Source: UBA6544 sp038131165 (GTDB lineage: Bacteria > Pseudomonadota > Alphaproteobacteria > UBA8366). Taken from it: 64,000 bases of DNA. The number at the start of each line of letters is the position of its first letter. The first letter of the stretch is position 1. Position numbers and translations under genes: made by a program. Under the pieces are notes generated by a model. The model was not told the DNA's origin. It did no database searches and was given only the letters and a program-made list of their open reading frames with translations. The stretch lies in the NCBI GenBank assembly GCA_038131165.1, contig JAYPOZ010000004.1, positions 1 to 64,000 on the forward strand, read 5' to 3'. Positions 17,610 through 26,423 of the stretch are shown piece by piece.

Positions 17610-18647
17610 ATGTCGGATATTTCCCTCCAATTGAAGAATGCCGCCGGATTCGGCCGCCGGATCGAGCGCGCCTGGCTGGTGGTGCTGGCGATCTTCGTGG
17701 GCCTCGCCCTTTTCGTGCCGGATCAGGCCGGGGCCAGCCTTGGCTTCGTCGCGGACGCGCTGACGGAGATGGCGCCGTTCCTGGCGCTCGCCATCGGTGT
17801 TGCCGCCTATGCGCGCGCCAGCGGCGCCGACGGCCTGATCGCCAAGGCATTCCAGGGCCGGATGTCGGCGATGATCGTCTTCGCCGCGCTCTTCGGTGCC
17901 ATGTCGCCGTTCTGCTCCTGCGGCGTGATCCCCTTGATCGCGGCTCTGCTTGCGATGGGCGTGCCGGTGCCGGCGGTGATGGCCTTTTGGCTCGCCTCGC
18001 CGCTGATGGATCCCTCGATGTTCGTGCTCACGACGGGAACGCTCGGCCTCGAATTCGCGGTGGCGAAAACCCTGGCGGCGGTCGGCATCGGCCTGATGGG
18101 CGGGTTTACGACCGCGGCCCTGATGGCGCGGGGCGCCTTCGCCGATCCGCTGCGCGAGGGCATCGGGGGCGGCTGTTGCGGCGGGCCCAAGCTCGATGCC
18201 CAGGCCCGCGTCGCTTGGACGTTCTGGCGGGAAGACGAGCGGCGACGGAAATTCTACAAGGAATCCGGCACGACCGCATTGTTCCTGCTGAAATGGCTGA
18301 CTCTCGCCTTCCTGCTGGAAAGCCTGATGCTGGCCTATATCTCGGCCGACCAGATCGCGCCGGTGCTGGGCCAGGGCAATGCCTGGGCAATTCCGCTCGC
18401 CACGCTCGTCGGCGTGCCCGCCTATCTCAACGGCTATGCCGCGCTGCCGCTGGTCTCGGGCCTGATCGAGATGGGCACCGCGCCGGGCGCCGGAATGGCC
18501 TTCCTGGTCGCGGGCGGGGTCACCAGCCTGCCCGCCGCCATCGCCGTCTACGCGCTGGTCCGAAAGCCGGTTTTCGCGTGGTATATCGCGCTCTCGCTGA
18601 TTGGCGGGCTGCTCGCCGGCGGGCTGTTCCAGCTCTACGCCGGCTGA
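17610..18647 (+). CDS. permease, ArsP/YraQ (DUF318) family
   Basis: A 345-residue inner-membrane permease with about eight to ten hydrophobic segments. The core motif MSPFCSCGVIPLIAALLAMGVP (about residues 93-114) with its paired cysteines and the second-half repeat VGVPAYLNGYAALPL are the signature of the permease family that includes ArsP, an exporter of trivalent organoarsenicals. A cytoplasmic loop GGGCCGGP (about residue 190) adds a cysteine pair. Controlled with an ArsR regulator, it probably expels arsenic species or a thiophilic metal. Which one cannot be told. Confidence 0.85.
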   Translation: MSDISLQLKNAAGFGRRIERAWLVVLAIFVGLALFVPDQAGASLGFVADALTEMAPFLALAIGVAAYARASGADGLIAKAFQGRMSAMIVFAALFGAMSPFCSCGVIPLIAALLAMGVPVPAVMAFWLASPLMDPSMFVLTTGTLGLEFAVAKTLAAVGIGLMGGFTTAALMARGAFADPLREGIGGGCCGGPKLDAQARVAWTFWREDERRRKFYKESGTTALFLLKWLTLAFLLESLMLAYISADQIAPVLGQGNAWAIPLATLVGVPAYLNGYAALPLVSGLIEMGTAPGAGMAFLVAGGVTSLPAAIAVYALVRKPVFAWYIALSLIGGLLAGGLFQLYAG

Positions 18648-18707
18648 TCGCCGCGGGCCGGGTTTTCGGGGCTTGGCGGCGCCACGCGGTCCTTGCATAT
18701 TAGCGCG

Positions 18708-19589
18708 ATGACCGACTACCGACACATTACCGTCACTCCGCTCACCCCCGCCGTCGGCGCGGCGGTCGGCGGGATCGACATCGCGGCGGGCGTCGACGAC
18801 GCGGCGCTGCGGGAAGTGCACGCGGCCCTGATGGCGCACGGCGCCGTTTTCTTCCGCGATCAGGACATCACGCCGGTCCAGCAGCGCGATTTCGCCGCCC
18901 GCTTCGGCCGCCTGCGCACTGCCAAGCGCTCGGCCTTCCTGGTCGAGGAGGGGGTGCCGGAAATGCACGTCCTGATCAACGACCGCGAGCGACCGCCCAA
19001 CGTCAACCATTACCATTCGGACGGCATTTTCCGGGCCGAGCCGGAATTCGCCTCGATCCTGCGCGCCGTCGAATGCCCCGAGACCGGCGGCGACACGATC
19101 TTCGTCGGCATGCAGGCGGCCTACGCGGCGCTCTCGGACGAAATGAAAGCCTATCTCGAGGGCAAGGAGGCGGTGCACGATTTCATGAAACTGCACGGCA
19201 GCCCGAAGAAGGCGCGCAGCTGGGAAGGCGACAATGCCGAACGCATGGAGGCGTCGCGCCGCGCCAATCCGCCGGTCGCCCACCCGATGGTGAAGACCCA
19301 CCCGGTCACCGGCGCCAAGAGCCTCTACATCTCCGAAAGCTTCACCGCCAGCGTGCTCGGCGTCGGCGAAGACGAGAGCCGGGGCCTGCTCGACCTGCTG
19401 AACCGCCATTGCGCGCGGCCCGAATTCCAGTGCCGCTTCCATTGGCGGCCGCACTCGATGGCGCTCTGGGACAATCGCGCCACCATGCATTACGCGGTCG
19501 CGGATTATTGGCCGGAAAAGCGCTTGATGAACCGGGTCACGATCGAGACCGACGCCATCGGCGAAGCGAAGGCCGTCGCGGCGGAGTAG
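18708..19589 (+). CDS. TauD/TfdA family Fe(II)/2-oxoglutarate dioxygenase
   Basis: A 293-residue dioxygenase of the TauD/TfdA family. The iron ligands fit: H-x-D in HYHSDGIF (about residue 104) and a distal His in ATMHYAVADYW (about 261), then Arg in LMNRVTIE (about 274) for 2-oxoglutarate. Early landmarks are GAAVGGIDIA and GAVFFRDQDITP. The ATG at 18708 lacks a clear ribosome site; a TATTAG 5 nt upstream may be a -10 box, which would give a near-leaderless message. It runs toward the acyl-CoA dehydrogenase gene. Substrates of the family include sulfonates, aryloxyacetates and other small acids. Confidence 0.87.
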   Translation: MTDYRHITVTPLTPAVGAAVGGIDIAAGVDDAALREVHAALMAHGAVFFRDQDITPVQQRDFAARFGRLRTAKRSAFLVEEGVPEMHVLINDRERPPNVNHYHSDGIFRAEPEFASILRAVECPETGGDTIFVGMQAAYAALSDEMKAYLEGKEAVHDFMKLHGSPKKARSWEGDNAERMEASRRANPPVAHPMVKTHPVTGAKSLYISESFTASVLGVGEDESRGLLDLLNRHCARPEFQCRFHWRPHSMALWDNRATMHYAVADYWPEKRLMNRVTIETDAIGEAKAVAAE

Positions 19590-19621
19590 ACCGCCGTTGC
19601 CGATCGGGACAAGCGCGGCGT

Positions 19622-20767
19622 CTAGCCCGAGAGCTTCATCCGCTTGGCGATGATCTGCAGCATGATCTCGTTCGAGCCGCCGCCGATGGCCGCCACCTTC
19701 ATGTCGCGGTAGGTGCGGCTGATGCGGTTCTCGTGCATGAAACCCTGGCCGCCCCAGAAACGCAGGCATTCGCCCGGAATCCATTCCGCGAGCCGGCCCA
19801 TCTTGTACTTCGCCATCGACGCCAGGGTCGTGATGTCCTCGCCGGCCACGTATTTCTCGGTGGCGATGTGCAGCATCGCGCGCAGCGCCTCGACCTCGGT
19901 CTGCATCTCGGCGATCCGAAAGGCGACGAACTGATTGTCGAGCACGGCGCGCCCGAACGCCTGGCGGTCGCTTGTATACTCGACGGTGGTGTCGATCGCG
20001 TCCTGCAGAACGCCGAGCGAGCGCGCCACCACATAAAGGCGCTCCTCCTGGAACTGCTCCATCTGGTAGATGAAACCGCGGCCTTCCTCGCCGATCAGAT
20101 GGTGCGCGGGCACACGCACGTCGTCGAAGAAAATCTGCGCCGTGTCCGAGGAATGCAGGCCCAACTTTTCCAGTTTGTGGCGGGTGACGCCCTTCGCGTT
20201 CAGCGGCACGACGATCAGCGATTTGTTGCGGTGCGGGCCGTTCTCCTCGCCGGTGTTCACCAGCATGCACATCCAGTCGGCCTGGATGCCGTTCGAAATC
20301 CACATCTTCTGGCCGTTGATGACGTAATCGCCGCCGTCGCGCCGCGCGACGCTCTTCACATTGGCGACGTCGGAGCCGGAGCCGACCTCGGAGACGCCGA
20401 TGCAACCGACGAGATCGCCCGCGAAGGTCGGCGCCAGCCACTCGGCCCGCAAGTCGTCGCCGCCGTAGCGCGCGAGGGCCGGCACGCACATATTGGTCTG
20501 CACGCCGATGGCGGTGGAGACGCCGTAGGCGTGGATCGCGCCCATCTCCTCGGCGCAGGCGACTTCGTAGGAATAGTCCAGATCGAGGCCGCCGTAGTCG
20601 CTCGGCCGCGAGATGCCGATCAGCCCGGCATCGCCGAGCAGTTTCATGACGTGATGGGCGGGAAACTGGCCGTCGCGCTCCCACTCGTCGACATGGGGAT
20701 TGATGTCTTCGTCGACAATCCGCCGCGCGGTGCGGCGCAGCGCATCGTGCTCGTGGGTCCACTGCAT
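19622..20767 (-). CDS. acyl-CoA dehydrogenase
   Basis: A 381-residue flavoenzyme of the acyl-CoA dehydrogenase family. The FAD-binding segments CIGVSEVGSGSDVANVKS (about 125) and MWISNGIQADWMCML are present, as are TSDRQAFGRAVLDNQFVAFRIAEM (about 262) and the C-terminal GGGSNEIMLQIIAKRM. The ATG at 20765-20767 is chosen for its GGGAGAG box; an upstream in-frame start at 20857 would reach into the operator region. It is divergent from the hydantoinase/oxoprolinase gene and shares the palindromic control region. Its acyl-CoA substrate is unknown. Confidence 0.9.
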   Translation of the reverse strand: MQWTHEHDALRRTARRIVDEDINPHVDEWERDGQFPAHHVMKLLGDAGLIGISRPSDYGGLDLDYSYEVACAEEMGAIHAYGVSTAIGVQTNMCVPALARYGGDDLRAEWLAPTFAGDLVGCIGVSEVGSGSDVANVKSVARRDGGDYVINGQKMWISNGIQADWMCMLVNTGEENGPHRNKSLIVVPLNAKGVTRHKLEKLGLHSSDTAQIFFDDVRVPAHHLIGEEGRGFIYQMEQFQEERLYVVARSLGVLQDAIDTTVEYTSDRQAFGRAVLDNQFVAFRIAEMQTEVEALRAMLHIATEKYVAGEDITTLASMAKYKMGRLAEWIPGECLRFWGGQGFMHENRISRTYRDMKVAAIGGGSNEIMLQIIAKRMKLSG

Positions 20768-20851
20768 TCCGGCTCTCCCGTATTGGTTTCGCCAACCATC
20801 TATGACCTTAAGCTCGGGCGCAAATGGAGGCGGCGTCCGATTCATTGATGT

Positions 20852-20882
20852 TGACAATTTATCGATAAATTATCAGTATAAT
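20852..20882. promoter_or_regulatory. large palindrome with promoter in the divergent control region
   Basis: A 24-bp dyad (20852-20875) has only one mismatched pair; its centre, AATTTATCGATAAATT (20856-20871), is perfect. TTGACA overlaps its left edge (20851-20856), and TATAAT (20877-20882) follows. The 20-bp spacing between those two hexamers is long, so the -35 element may be different. The size and AT-rich arms suit a dimeric winged-helix regulator; the regulator gene at 24753-25274 is the obvious candidate. Binding would control both divergent genes. Confidence 0.65.
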
Positions 20883-20956
20883 GTCCATTAAAATGAAACG
20901 GAACTCCGGGTCCGCGTTATGTCCCGAGATGACCATGCGAGAGGGAGAGACGGCAG

Positions 20957-23900
20957 ATGGACGGCAGCGGCGCAATGAAATCCGGCTGGCAGTTTTGGAT
21001 CGACCGCGGCGGCACCTTCACGGATATCGTGGCGCGCCAACCGGACGGCGAACTGAAGACGCACAAGCTGCTGTCCGAGAATCCGGAGGCCTATCGGGAT
21101 GCCGCCGTCCAGGGCATCCGCGACCTGCTGGGCGTGGCTAAGGACGCGCCGATCCCGGCGGGCCAGATCGACGCCGTCAAGATGGGCACCACGGTGGCGA
21201 CCAACGCGCTCCTGGAGCGCAAGGGCGACCGTACCCTGCTGGCGACCACCAGCGGATTCCGCGACCAGCTGCGCATCGGCTATCAGACCCGCCCGGACCT
21301 GTTCGCGCGCGAGATCGTGCTGCCGGAAATGCTCTATGAGAGCGTCGTCGAGATCGAAGAGCGCGTCCGCGCCGACGGCGCCGTCGAGACGCCGCTCGAC
21401 CTCGAAGGCGCCCGCCCGCTGCTGCAGGCCGCCTACGACGACGGCATCCGCGCCGTCGCCGTCGTCTTCATGCACGGCTACCGTTTTCCGGAGCACGAGC
21501 TGGCGGTCGCGGCGCTCGCGCGCGAGATCGGCTTCACCCAGGTCTCGACCAGCTATGAGACCAGCCCGCTGATGAAATTCGTCAGCCGGGGCGACACCAC
21601 GGTCGTCGACGCCTATCTGTCGCCGCTGTTGCGCCGCTATGTCGATCAGGTCGCCTCACAGCTCGGCGACACGCGGCTGATGTTCATGCAGTCGAACGGC
21701 GGGCTGACCGACGCCCATCTGTTTCAGGGCAAGGACGCCATCCTGTCGGGCCCCGCGGGCGGCATCGTCGGCGCGGTCGAGACCGCGGCCCAGGCGGGGT
21801 TCGAGCGCATCATCTCCTTCGACATGGGCGGGACCTCGACGGACGTGGCTCACTACGACGGCGAATACGAGCGCGCCTTCGAGACGCTGGTGGCCGGCGT
21901 GCGCATGCGGGCGCCGATGATGATGATCCACACGGTCGCGGCGGGCGGCGGCTCGATCTGTTTCTTCGACGGATCCCGCTACCGGGTCGGGCCGGAGAGC
22001 GCGGGCGCCAATCCCGGCCCCGCCTGCTACCGTCGCGGCGGTCCGCTGACGGTGACCGACTGCAACGTCATGCTCGGCAAGCTGCAGCCGGACTTCTTCC
22101 CCAACGTCTTCGGTCCGCATCAGGACGCGCCGCTTGACGCCGCGGCGGTGCACGAGAAGTTCGAGGCGCTGGCAAAGGAGATTCACGACGCCACCGGCGA
22201 TCGCCGAAGTCCGGTCGAGGTCGCCGACGGCTATCTGAAGATCGCGGTCGAGAACATGGCGAACGCGATCAAGAAAATCTCGGTGCAGCGGGGCTACGAC
22301 GTCACCGGCTACACCTTGAACTGTTTCGGCGGTGCCGGCGGCCAGCATGCCTGCCTCGTCGCCGACGCGCTCGGCATGACCAAGGTCCTGATCCACCCCT
22401 TTGCAGGCGTTCTCTCCGCCTATGGCATGGGCCTGGCGGACATCCGGGCGATGCGCGAGCGCGCGGTCGAGACCCGTCTCGAAGACGGCGCCATGGACGC
22501 GCTCGCGAGCGTCCTCGACGAGTTGAGCGCGGAAGCCACGGCGGAGCTGTCTCGCCAGGGCATCGCCGATGCCCAGATCGAAGTGCTGCGCCGCGCCCAT
22601 CTGCGCTACGAAGGCACGGACACGCCGCATCTGATCGATGTCTCGACCCCGGCGGTGATGCAGAAGAGCTTCGAGGACTCCCACCGCCAGCGCTACGGCT
22701 TCATCATGCCCGAGAAAAGCCTGATCATCGAAGCCGCGGCGGTCGAGGCCATCGGCGTGATGACGGAGACCGACGAGAAGGAGATCGCCAACGCCAATAC
22801 CGCCGATGCGCGGGCTCTGGCGGAGGTCTCGGCCTTCATGGCCGGGCAGGAGCACACGACGCCCGTCTACGACCGCGACACCTTCGCGCCGGGAACCACG
22901 ATCACCGGTCCCGCGGTCATCCGCGAGCAGACCGCCACCACCATCGTCGAGCCCGGCTGGCGCGCCCAACTTACCCCGAAGGGCCATCTCGTCCTCGACC
23001 GGGTCGTGGCGCTGGAGCGGGCCTATGCGGTCGGCACCGAATGCGATCCCGTCATGCTCGAGGTGTTCAACAACCTGTTCATGTCGATCGCCGAGCAAAT
23101 GGGGCTGACCTTGGAGAACACGGCCTTCTCCGTGAACATCAAGGAGCGGCTCGACTTCTCCTGCGCGATCTTCGATCCGGACGGCATGCTGGTGGCCAAC
23201 GCGCCGCACATCCCGATCCATCTGGGCTCGATGAGCGAGAGCATCCGCACGGTCATCCGCGAGAACGCCGGCAAGATGAAGCCGGGCGACGTCTTCGTGG
23301 TAAATGCGCCCTATAACGGCGGCACCCACCTGCCCGACGTCACCGTCATCACCCCGATTTTCGGCGACGACGGCAAGGATATCCTGTTCTTCGTCGCCAG
23401 CCGCGGCCATCACGCCGATATCGGCGGCATCACGCCGGGCTCGATGCCCCCCGACAGCAAGGTCGTCGAGGAAGAAGGCATCCTGTTCGACAATTTCAAA
23501 CTCGTCGACCAAGGCGCATTCCTGGAGGACAAACTCCGCCACCATCTCGCCGACCATCCCTATCCGGCGCGCAATCCGGACCATAACGTCGCCGACCTGA
23601 AGGCCCAGATCGCCGCCGGCGAGAAAGGCGTACAAGAAGTCCGGAAGATGATCGATCAGTTCGGCCTCGACGTCGTGCATGCATACATGCGGCACGTACA
23701 GGACAACGCGGAAGAGCAGGTCCGCCGCGTCATCGACGTGATGCAGGACGGCGAATTCACCTATCCGATGGACGAAGGCGCTGAAATAAAAGTGAAAATC
23801 ACCTTCGATAAGCAGAATCGTTCTGCCATTGTCGATTTTACCGGCACCAGCGATCAGCGGCCGTCGAACTACAACGCGCCCTCCGCTGTCGCTCGTTCGG

Positions 23901-24607
23901 CCGTACTGTACGTCTTCCGCTGCCTGGTCGACGACAGCATACCGCTGAACGAAGGCTGCCTGAAGCCGATCAAGATCATCATCCCGGAAGGCTCGATGCT
24001 GGCGCCGAAATATCCGGCCGCCGTGGTGGCCGGCAATGTCGAGACCAGCCAGGCGGTCACCGACACGTTGTTCGGCGCCCTCGGCGTGCAGGCGGCAAGC
24101 CAGGGCACGATGAACAACGTCACCTTCGGCAACGCCCGTCACCAATACTACGAGACGGTCTGCGGCGGCTCCGGCGCCGGGCCCGACTTCGACGGCACGT
24201 CCGCGGTGCACACGCATATGACCAATACGCGCCTCACCGACCCCGAAGTCCTGGAATGGCGCTATCCGGTGCTGCTGGAGAGTTTCGGAATCCGCCACGG
24301 CAGCGGCGGCGCCGGGCGTCACACCGGCGGTTCGGGCACCCTGCGCCGCATCCGCTTTCTCGAGGACATGGAGGTCATCATCCTCTCGAACCACCGCATC
24401 GTGCCGCCCTACGGGGTCGCGGGCGGTGCCCCCGGCGCGTGCGGGCGCAACTGGATCGAGCGGACCGATGGCAGCCGCGACGAAATGACCGCGATGGACA
24501 AGCGCCATGTTGCGGCGGGCGATGTCTTCGTCCTGCAAACGCCGACCGGCGGCGGCTACGGCCCGGCAACGGAGCGGGTCGAACCGCTGCCGGAAGCGGC
24601 GGAATGA
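20957..24607 (+). CDS. hydantoinase/5-oxoprolinase family protein, fused A and B subunits
   Basis: A 1216-residue fusion. The N-terminal half is HyuA-like: FWIDRGGTFTDIVARQPDG (about 15), MGTTVATNALLERKGDR (about 75), SGPAGGIVGAVETA (about 263) and ISFDMGGTSTDVAHYDG form the ATP-binding actin-like core. The HyuB-like half begins around residue 695 (MLEVFNNLFMSIAEQMG) and includes SCAIFDPDGMLVANAPHIP. A single chain of this length is typical of 5-oxoprolinase, which uses ATP to open 5-oxoproline, but HyuAB-like relatives act on hydantoins or ketones, so the reaction is not fixed. An AGGGAGAG box precedes the ATG at 20957. Confidence 0.9.
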   Translation: MDGSGAMKSGWQFWIDRGGTFTDIVARQPDGELKTHKLLSENPEAYRDAAVQGIRDLLGVAKDAPIPAGQIDAVKMGTTVATNALLERKGDRTLLATTSGFRDQLRIGYQTRPDLFAREIVLPEMLYESVVEIEERVRADGAVETPLDLEGARPLLQAAYDDGIRAVAVVFMHGYRFPEHELAVAALAREIGFTQVSTSYETSPLMKFVSRGDTTVVDAYLSPLLRRYVDQVASQLGDTRLMFMQSNGGLTDAHLFQGKDAILSGPAGGIVGAVETAAQAGFERIISFDMGGTSTDVAHYDGEYERAFETLVAGVRMRAPMMMIHTVAAGGGSICFFDGSRYRVGPESAGANPGPACYRRGGPLTVTDCNVMLGKLQPDFFPNVFGPHQDAPLDAAAVHEKFEALAKEIHDATGDRRSPVEVADGYLKIAVENMANAIKKISVQRGYDVTGYTLNCFGGAGGQHACLVADALGMTKVLIHPFAGVLSAYGMGLADIRAMRERAVETRLEDGAMDALASVLDELSAEATAELSRQGIADAQIEVLRRAHLRYEGTDTPHLIDVSTPAVMQKSFEDSHRQRYGFIMPEKSLIIEAAAVEAIGVMTETDEKEIANANTADARALAEVSAFMAGQEHTTPVYDRDTFAPGTTITGPAVIREQTATTIVEPGWRAQLTPKGHLVLDRVVALERAYAVGTECDPVMLEVFNNLFMSIAEQMGLTLENTAFSVNIKERLDFSCAIFDPDGMLVANAPHIPIHLGSMSESIRTVIRENAGKMKPGDVFVVNAPYNGGTHLPDVTVITPIFGDDGKDILFFVASRGHHADIGGITPGSMPPDSKVVEEEGILFDNFKLVDQGAFLEDKLRHHLADHPYPARNPDHNVADLKAQIAAGEKGVQEVRKMIDQFGLDVVHAYMRHVQDNAEEQVRRVIDVMQDGEFTYPMDEGAEIKVKITFDKQNRSAIVDFTGTSDQRPSNYNAPSAVARSAVLYVFRCLVDDSIPLNEGCLKPIKIIIPEGSMLAPKYPAAVVAGNVETSQAVTDTLFGALGVQAASQGTMNNVTFGNARHQYYETVCGGSGAGPDFDGTSAVHTHMTNTRLTDPEVLEWRYPVLLESFGIRHGSGGAGRHTGGSGTLRRIRFLEDMEVIILSNHRIVPPYGVAGGAPGACGRNWIERTDGSRDEMTAMDKRHVAAGDVFVLQTPTGGGYGPATERVEPLPEAAE

Positions 24608-24659
24608 GCCTCCGCCAGCCCTCGCCCTCCCATCCCCGCTTGCGCGCGGACGGGCCCCT

Positions 24660-24732
24660 CCCTCTCCCGCAGGCGGGAGAGGGGTTTGAAAATCCCGGCG
24701 GCGCGACTCCCTCTCCCGCAAGCGGGAGAGGG
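24660..24732. repeat. pair of palindromic REP-like repeats
   Basis: Two hairpins with identical 11-bp arms, CCCTCTCCCGC and GCGGGAGAGGG, lie at 24660-24683 (centre AG) and 24709-24732 (centre AA), 26 bp apart. Such elements are common dispersed intergenic repeats in many proteobacteria. They sit between the hydantoinase gene and the regulator and may stop or dampen read-through. A GAGGGA ribosome site follows 8 nt after the second. Confidence 0.8.
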
Positions 24733-24752
24733 TCGGGGTGAGGGAAACGCGC

Positions 24753-25274
24753 ATGATGCCCCGCCCTTCAAAGAGCCGGATCGTCTCCTCGTCCCATCTG
24801 GTCGCCGAGGATGCGGCGGAGACGAGCGAGCTCGAATACGGGCTTTTCGTCGCGACCAATGCCTTCAACCGTTGGATCGTGCGCTGCATGGCGGCGGCCG
24901 GCGTGGCGGATCTCGGCGCACTCGATGTCATGGTGCTGCACACGGTCAATCATCGCGACCGGCCCAAAAAACTGGCGGACATCTGCTTTACCCTCAATAT
25001 CGAGGATACCCACACGGTCAACTACGCGTTGAAGAAACTGGCGAAGCAGGGACTGGTCGATGCCGAACGGCAGGGCAAGGAGCGCCTCTACGAGACCAGC
25101 GCCGAAGGCCGCGCCGCCTGCGACCGTTACCGGGAAGTCCGCGATGCCTGCCTGATCGAGACATTGACCGCGCTTGGTTCCGTCGACACCGAGGAGATCG
25201 GCGACGCCGCCCGGGTCCTGCGCGCGCTCTCGGGCCTCTATGACCAGGCCGCCCGCGCGGCGACGAGCCTGTAA
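24753..25274 (+). CDS. winged-helix (MarR-like) DNA-binding protein
   Basis: A 173-residue regulator. The middle shows a winged-helix domain: DVMVLHTVNHRDRPKKLADICF (about 65-85), the recognition helix region EDTHTVNYALKKLAKQGLV and wing AERQGKERLYETSAEG. Sequences of this type are annotated as MarR-like winged helix proteins. The ATG at 24753 has a GAGGGA box 7 nt upstream; the GTG at 24738 is less likely. It follows the hydantoinase gene in the same direction and probably binds the dyad at 20852-20875. Its ligand is unknown. Confidence 0.75.
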   Translation: MMPRPSKSRIVSSSHLVAEDAAETSELEYGLFVATNAFNRWIVRCMAAAGVADLGALDVMVLHTVNHRDRPKKLADICFTLNIEDTHTVNYALKKLAKQGLVDAERQGKERLYETSAEGRAACDRYREVRDACLIETLTALGSVDTEEIGDAARVLRALSGLYDQAARAATSL

Positions 25275-25351
25275 GTCACGGATTCCGCGTCAAAATCGCG
25301 CATATCCCGATTGTTACAAAACCTTGAATGTGGCACCGGAGGGGCTTACAT

Positions 25352-26047
25352 ATGCGCGTGAATCGTATCGATCTGGGGCAGAATATGATTTCGGTGCAAT
25401 CCCTTCGCGGCTTCGCAGCGGCGCTCGTGCTGGCGATCGGCCTTGGCTTCGGCAACGCGGCGGGCGCGGCCGGCGTGCCGGAAAGCGGCATTCTGGCGTT
25501 CGACATCGTCCGCAACGGCACGCCCATCGGAACCCATACCTACCGCTTCGATCAATCCGGCGACCGCACCGAGGTCCGGATTAAGACCGATATCGACTTC
25601 CGTCTCCTGTTCATTCCGGTCTACCGCTTCGAGCATGAATCGCGCGAAGTCTGGAAGGACGGCAAGCTTTCCTCGCTGGAGAGCACGACCAACGAAAACG
25701 GCACGCCCGTCAAGCTGCAGGTCCATCGCGACGAGGATTCGCTGATGGTCGTCGGCGAGGACGGCAGCATGCATGTCGACCGGGAGATCATCCCGGCCAG
25801 CCTCTGGAACCGTCTCGTTCTCGACCGGAACAAGATCCTCACGACGGTCTCCGGCAATCTGAAATCCATGCAGGTCCGCTATATCGGCGAGGCGCAATTG
25901 GATATTCGGGGCGAGAAGAAAACGACCTACCATTTCCGTCTGACCGGCGAGTTCGAGCGCGAACTCTGGTACGACCGGAACGATGTTCTGGTGCGGGTTC
26001 GCTTCGAGGCCAGCGACGGATCGACGGTCCAATACGTCCTGAAATAA
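25352..26047 (+). CDS. DUF6134 family secreted protein
   Basis: A 231-residue protein with an N-terminal signal peptide (basic start, hydrophobic run FAAALVLAIGLGFGNAAG, cleavage near AGAAG). The mature part contains ESGILAFDIVRNGTPIGTH and repeated beta strands (TYRFDQSGD, VYRFEHESREVWKDGKL), the pattern of DUF6134, an uncharacterised family probably located in the periplasm. The ATG at 25352 has a strong GGAGGGG box; an internal ATG at 25385 gives a shorter signal peptide. The stop lies just before the convergent iron-sulfur gene. Function is unknown. Confidence 0.7.
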   Translation: MRVNRIDLGQNMISVQSLRGFAAALVLAIGLGFGNAAGAAGVPESGILAFDIVRNGTPIGTHTYRFDQSGDRTEVRIKTDIDFRLLFIPVYRFEHESREVWKDGKLSSLESTTNENGTPVKLQVHRDEDSLMVVGEDGSMHVDREIIPASLWNRLVLDRNKILTTVSGNLKSMQVRYIGEAQLDIRGEKKTTYHFRLTGEFERELWYDRNDVLVRVRFEASDGSTVQYVLK

Positions 26048-26048
26048 T

Positions 26049-26423
26049 TCAGTCCGCCTCGCGGCCGAGCAGCGCCGAGAGTTTCTCTTTCGGCGGTACG
26101 ATATCCGTGACCAGATCGCGGAGCAGCCGCTTGTTCGTCAGTGGCCCGACCGTGACGGGCGCCGTCCCCAGCCGTTCGGTGCAGGCATAGACCGTCTTTC
26201 CCTCGACCTTCACCATGCACTCCTTGCAGGTATTGGCGTTGGTGCAGCTGTAGCGGATCGCCAGCGACGAATCGGTATTGGCACGGATCCAGATCAGGGC
26301 ATCCAGCACCGACATGCCTTCGCGGTACGGCACCTCGAATTCCTCGAGGATGGGTTCGTCGTTCGGCCCGCCGCGCTGGACGCGCAGCCGGGCGACCTCC
26401 GGGTTTACCGTTTGCTGGGTCAT
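26049..26423 (-). CDS. 2Fe-2S protein resembling the SdhB/FrdB N-terminal domain
   Basis: A 124-residue protein equal to only the N-terminal ferredoxin-like domain of succinate dehydrogenase/fumarate reductase iron-sulfur subunits. SVLDALIWIRANTDSSLAIRYSC fits the family, followed by CTNANTCKECMVKVEGK and YAC, giving cysteines for one 2Fe-2S cluster. The C-terminal 4Fe-4S/3Fe-4S domain is missing. The ATG overlaps the stop of the flavoprotein gene (ATGA), so the pair is translated together and probably forms a complex. The electron acceptor is unknown. Confidence 0.78.
   Translation of the reverse strand: MTQQTVNPEVARLRVQRGGPNDEPILEEFEVPYREGMSVLDALIWIRANTDSSLAIRYSCTNANTCKECMVKVEGKTVYACTERLGTAPVTVGPLTNKRLLRDLVTDIVPPKEKLSALLGREAD

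Noticed and set aside
17589..20795. A 1068-residue open frame on the minus strand
   Set aside because: It runs antisense to the permease and dioxygenase genes and out of frame through the acyl-CoA dehydrogenase gene. Its translation is Arg/Gly/His-rich low-complexity text without motifs, as expected for GC-rich shadows.
24738..24752. GTG at 24738 as start of the winged-helix regulator
   Set aside because: It lies 6 nt after the second palindrome and has no ribosome site of its own, while ATG 24753 follows GAGGGA at the right distance.
21656..24949. A 1097-residue open frame on the minus strand
   Set aside because: It is antisense to the hydantoinase/oxoprolinase gene, which has full family motifs. 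The frame crosses the repeats and shows no domain.
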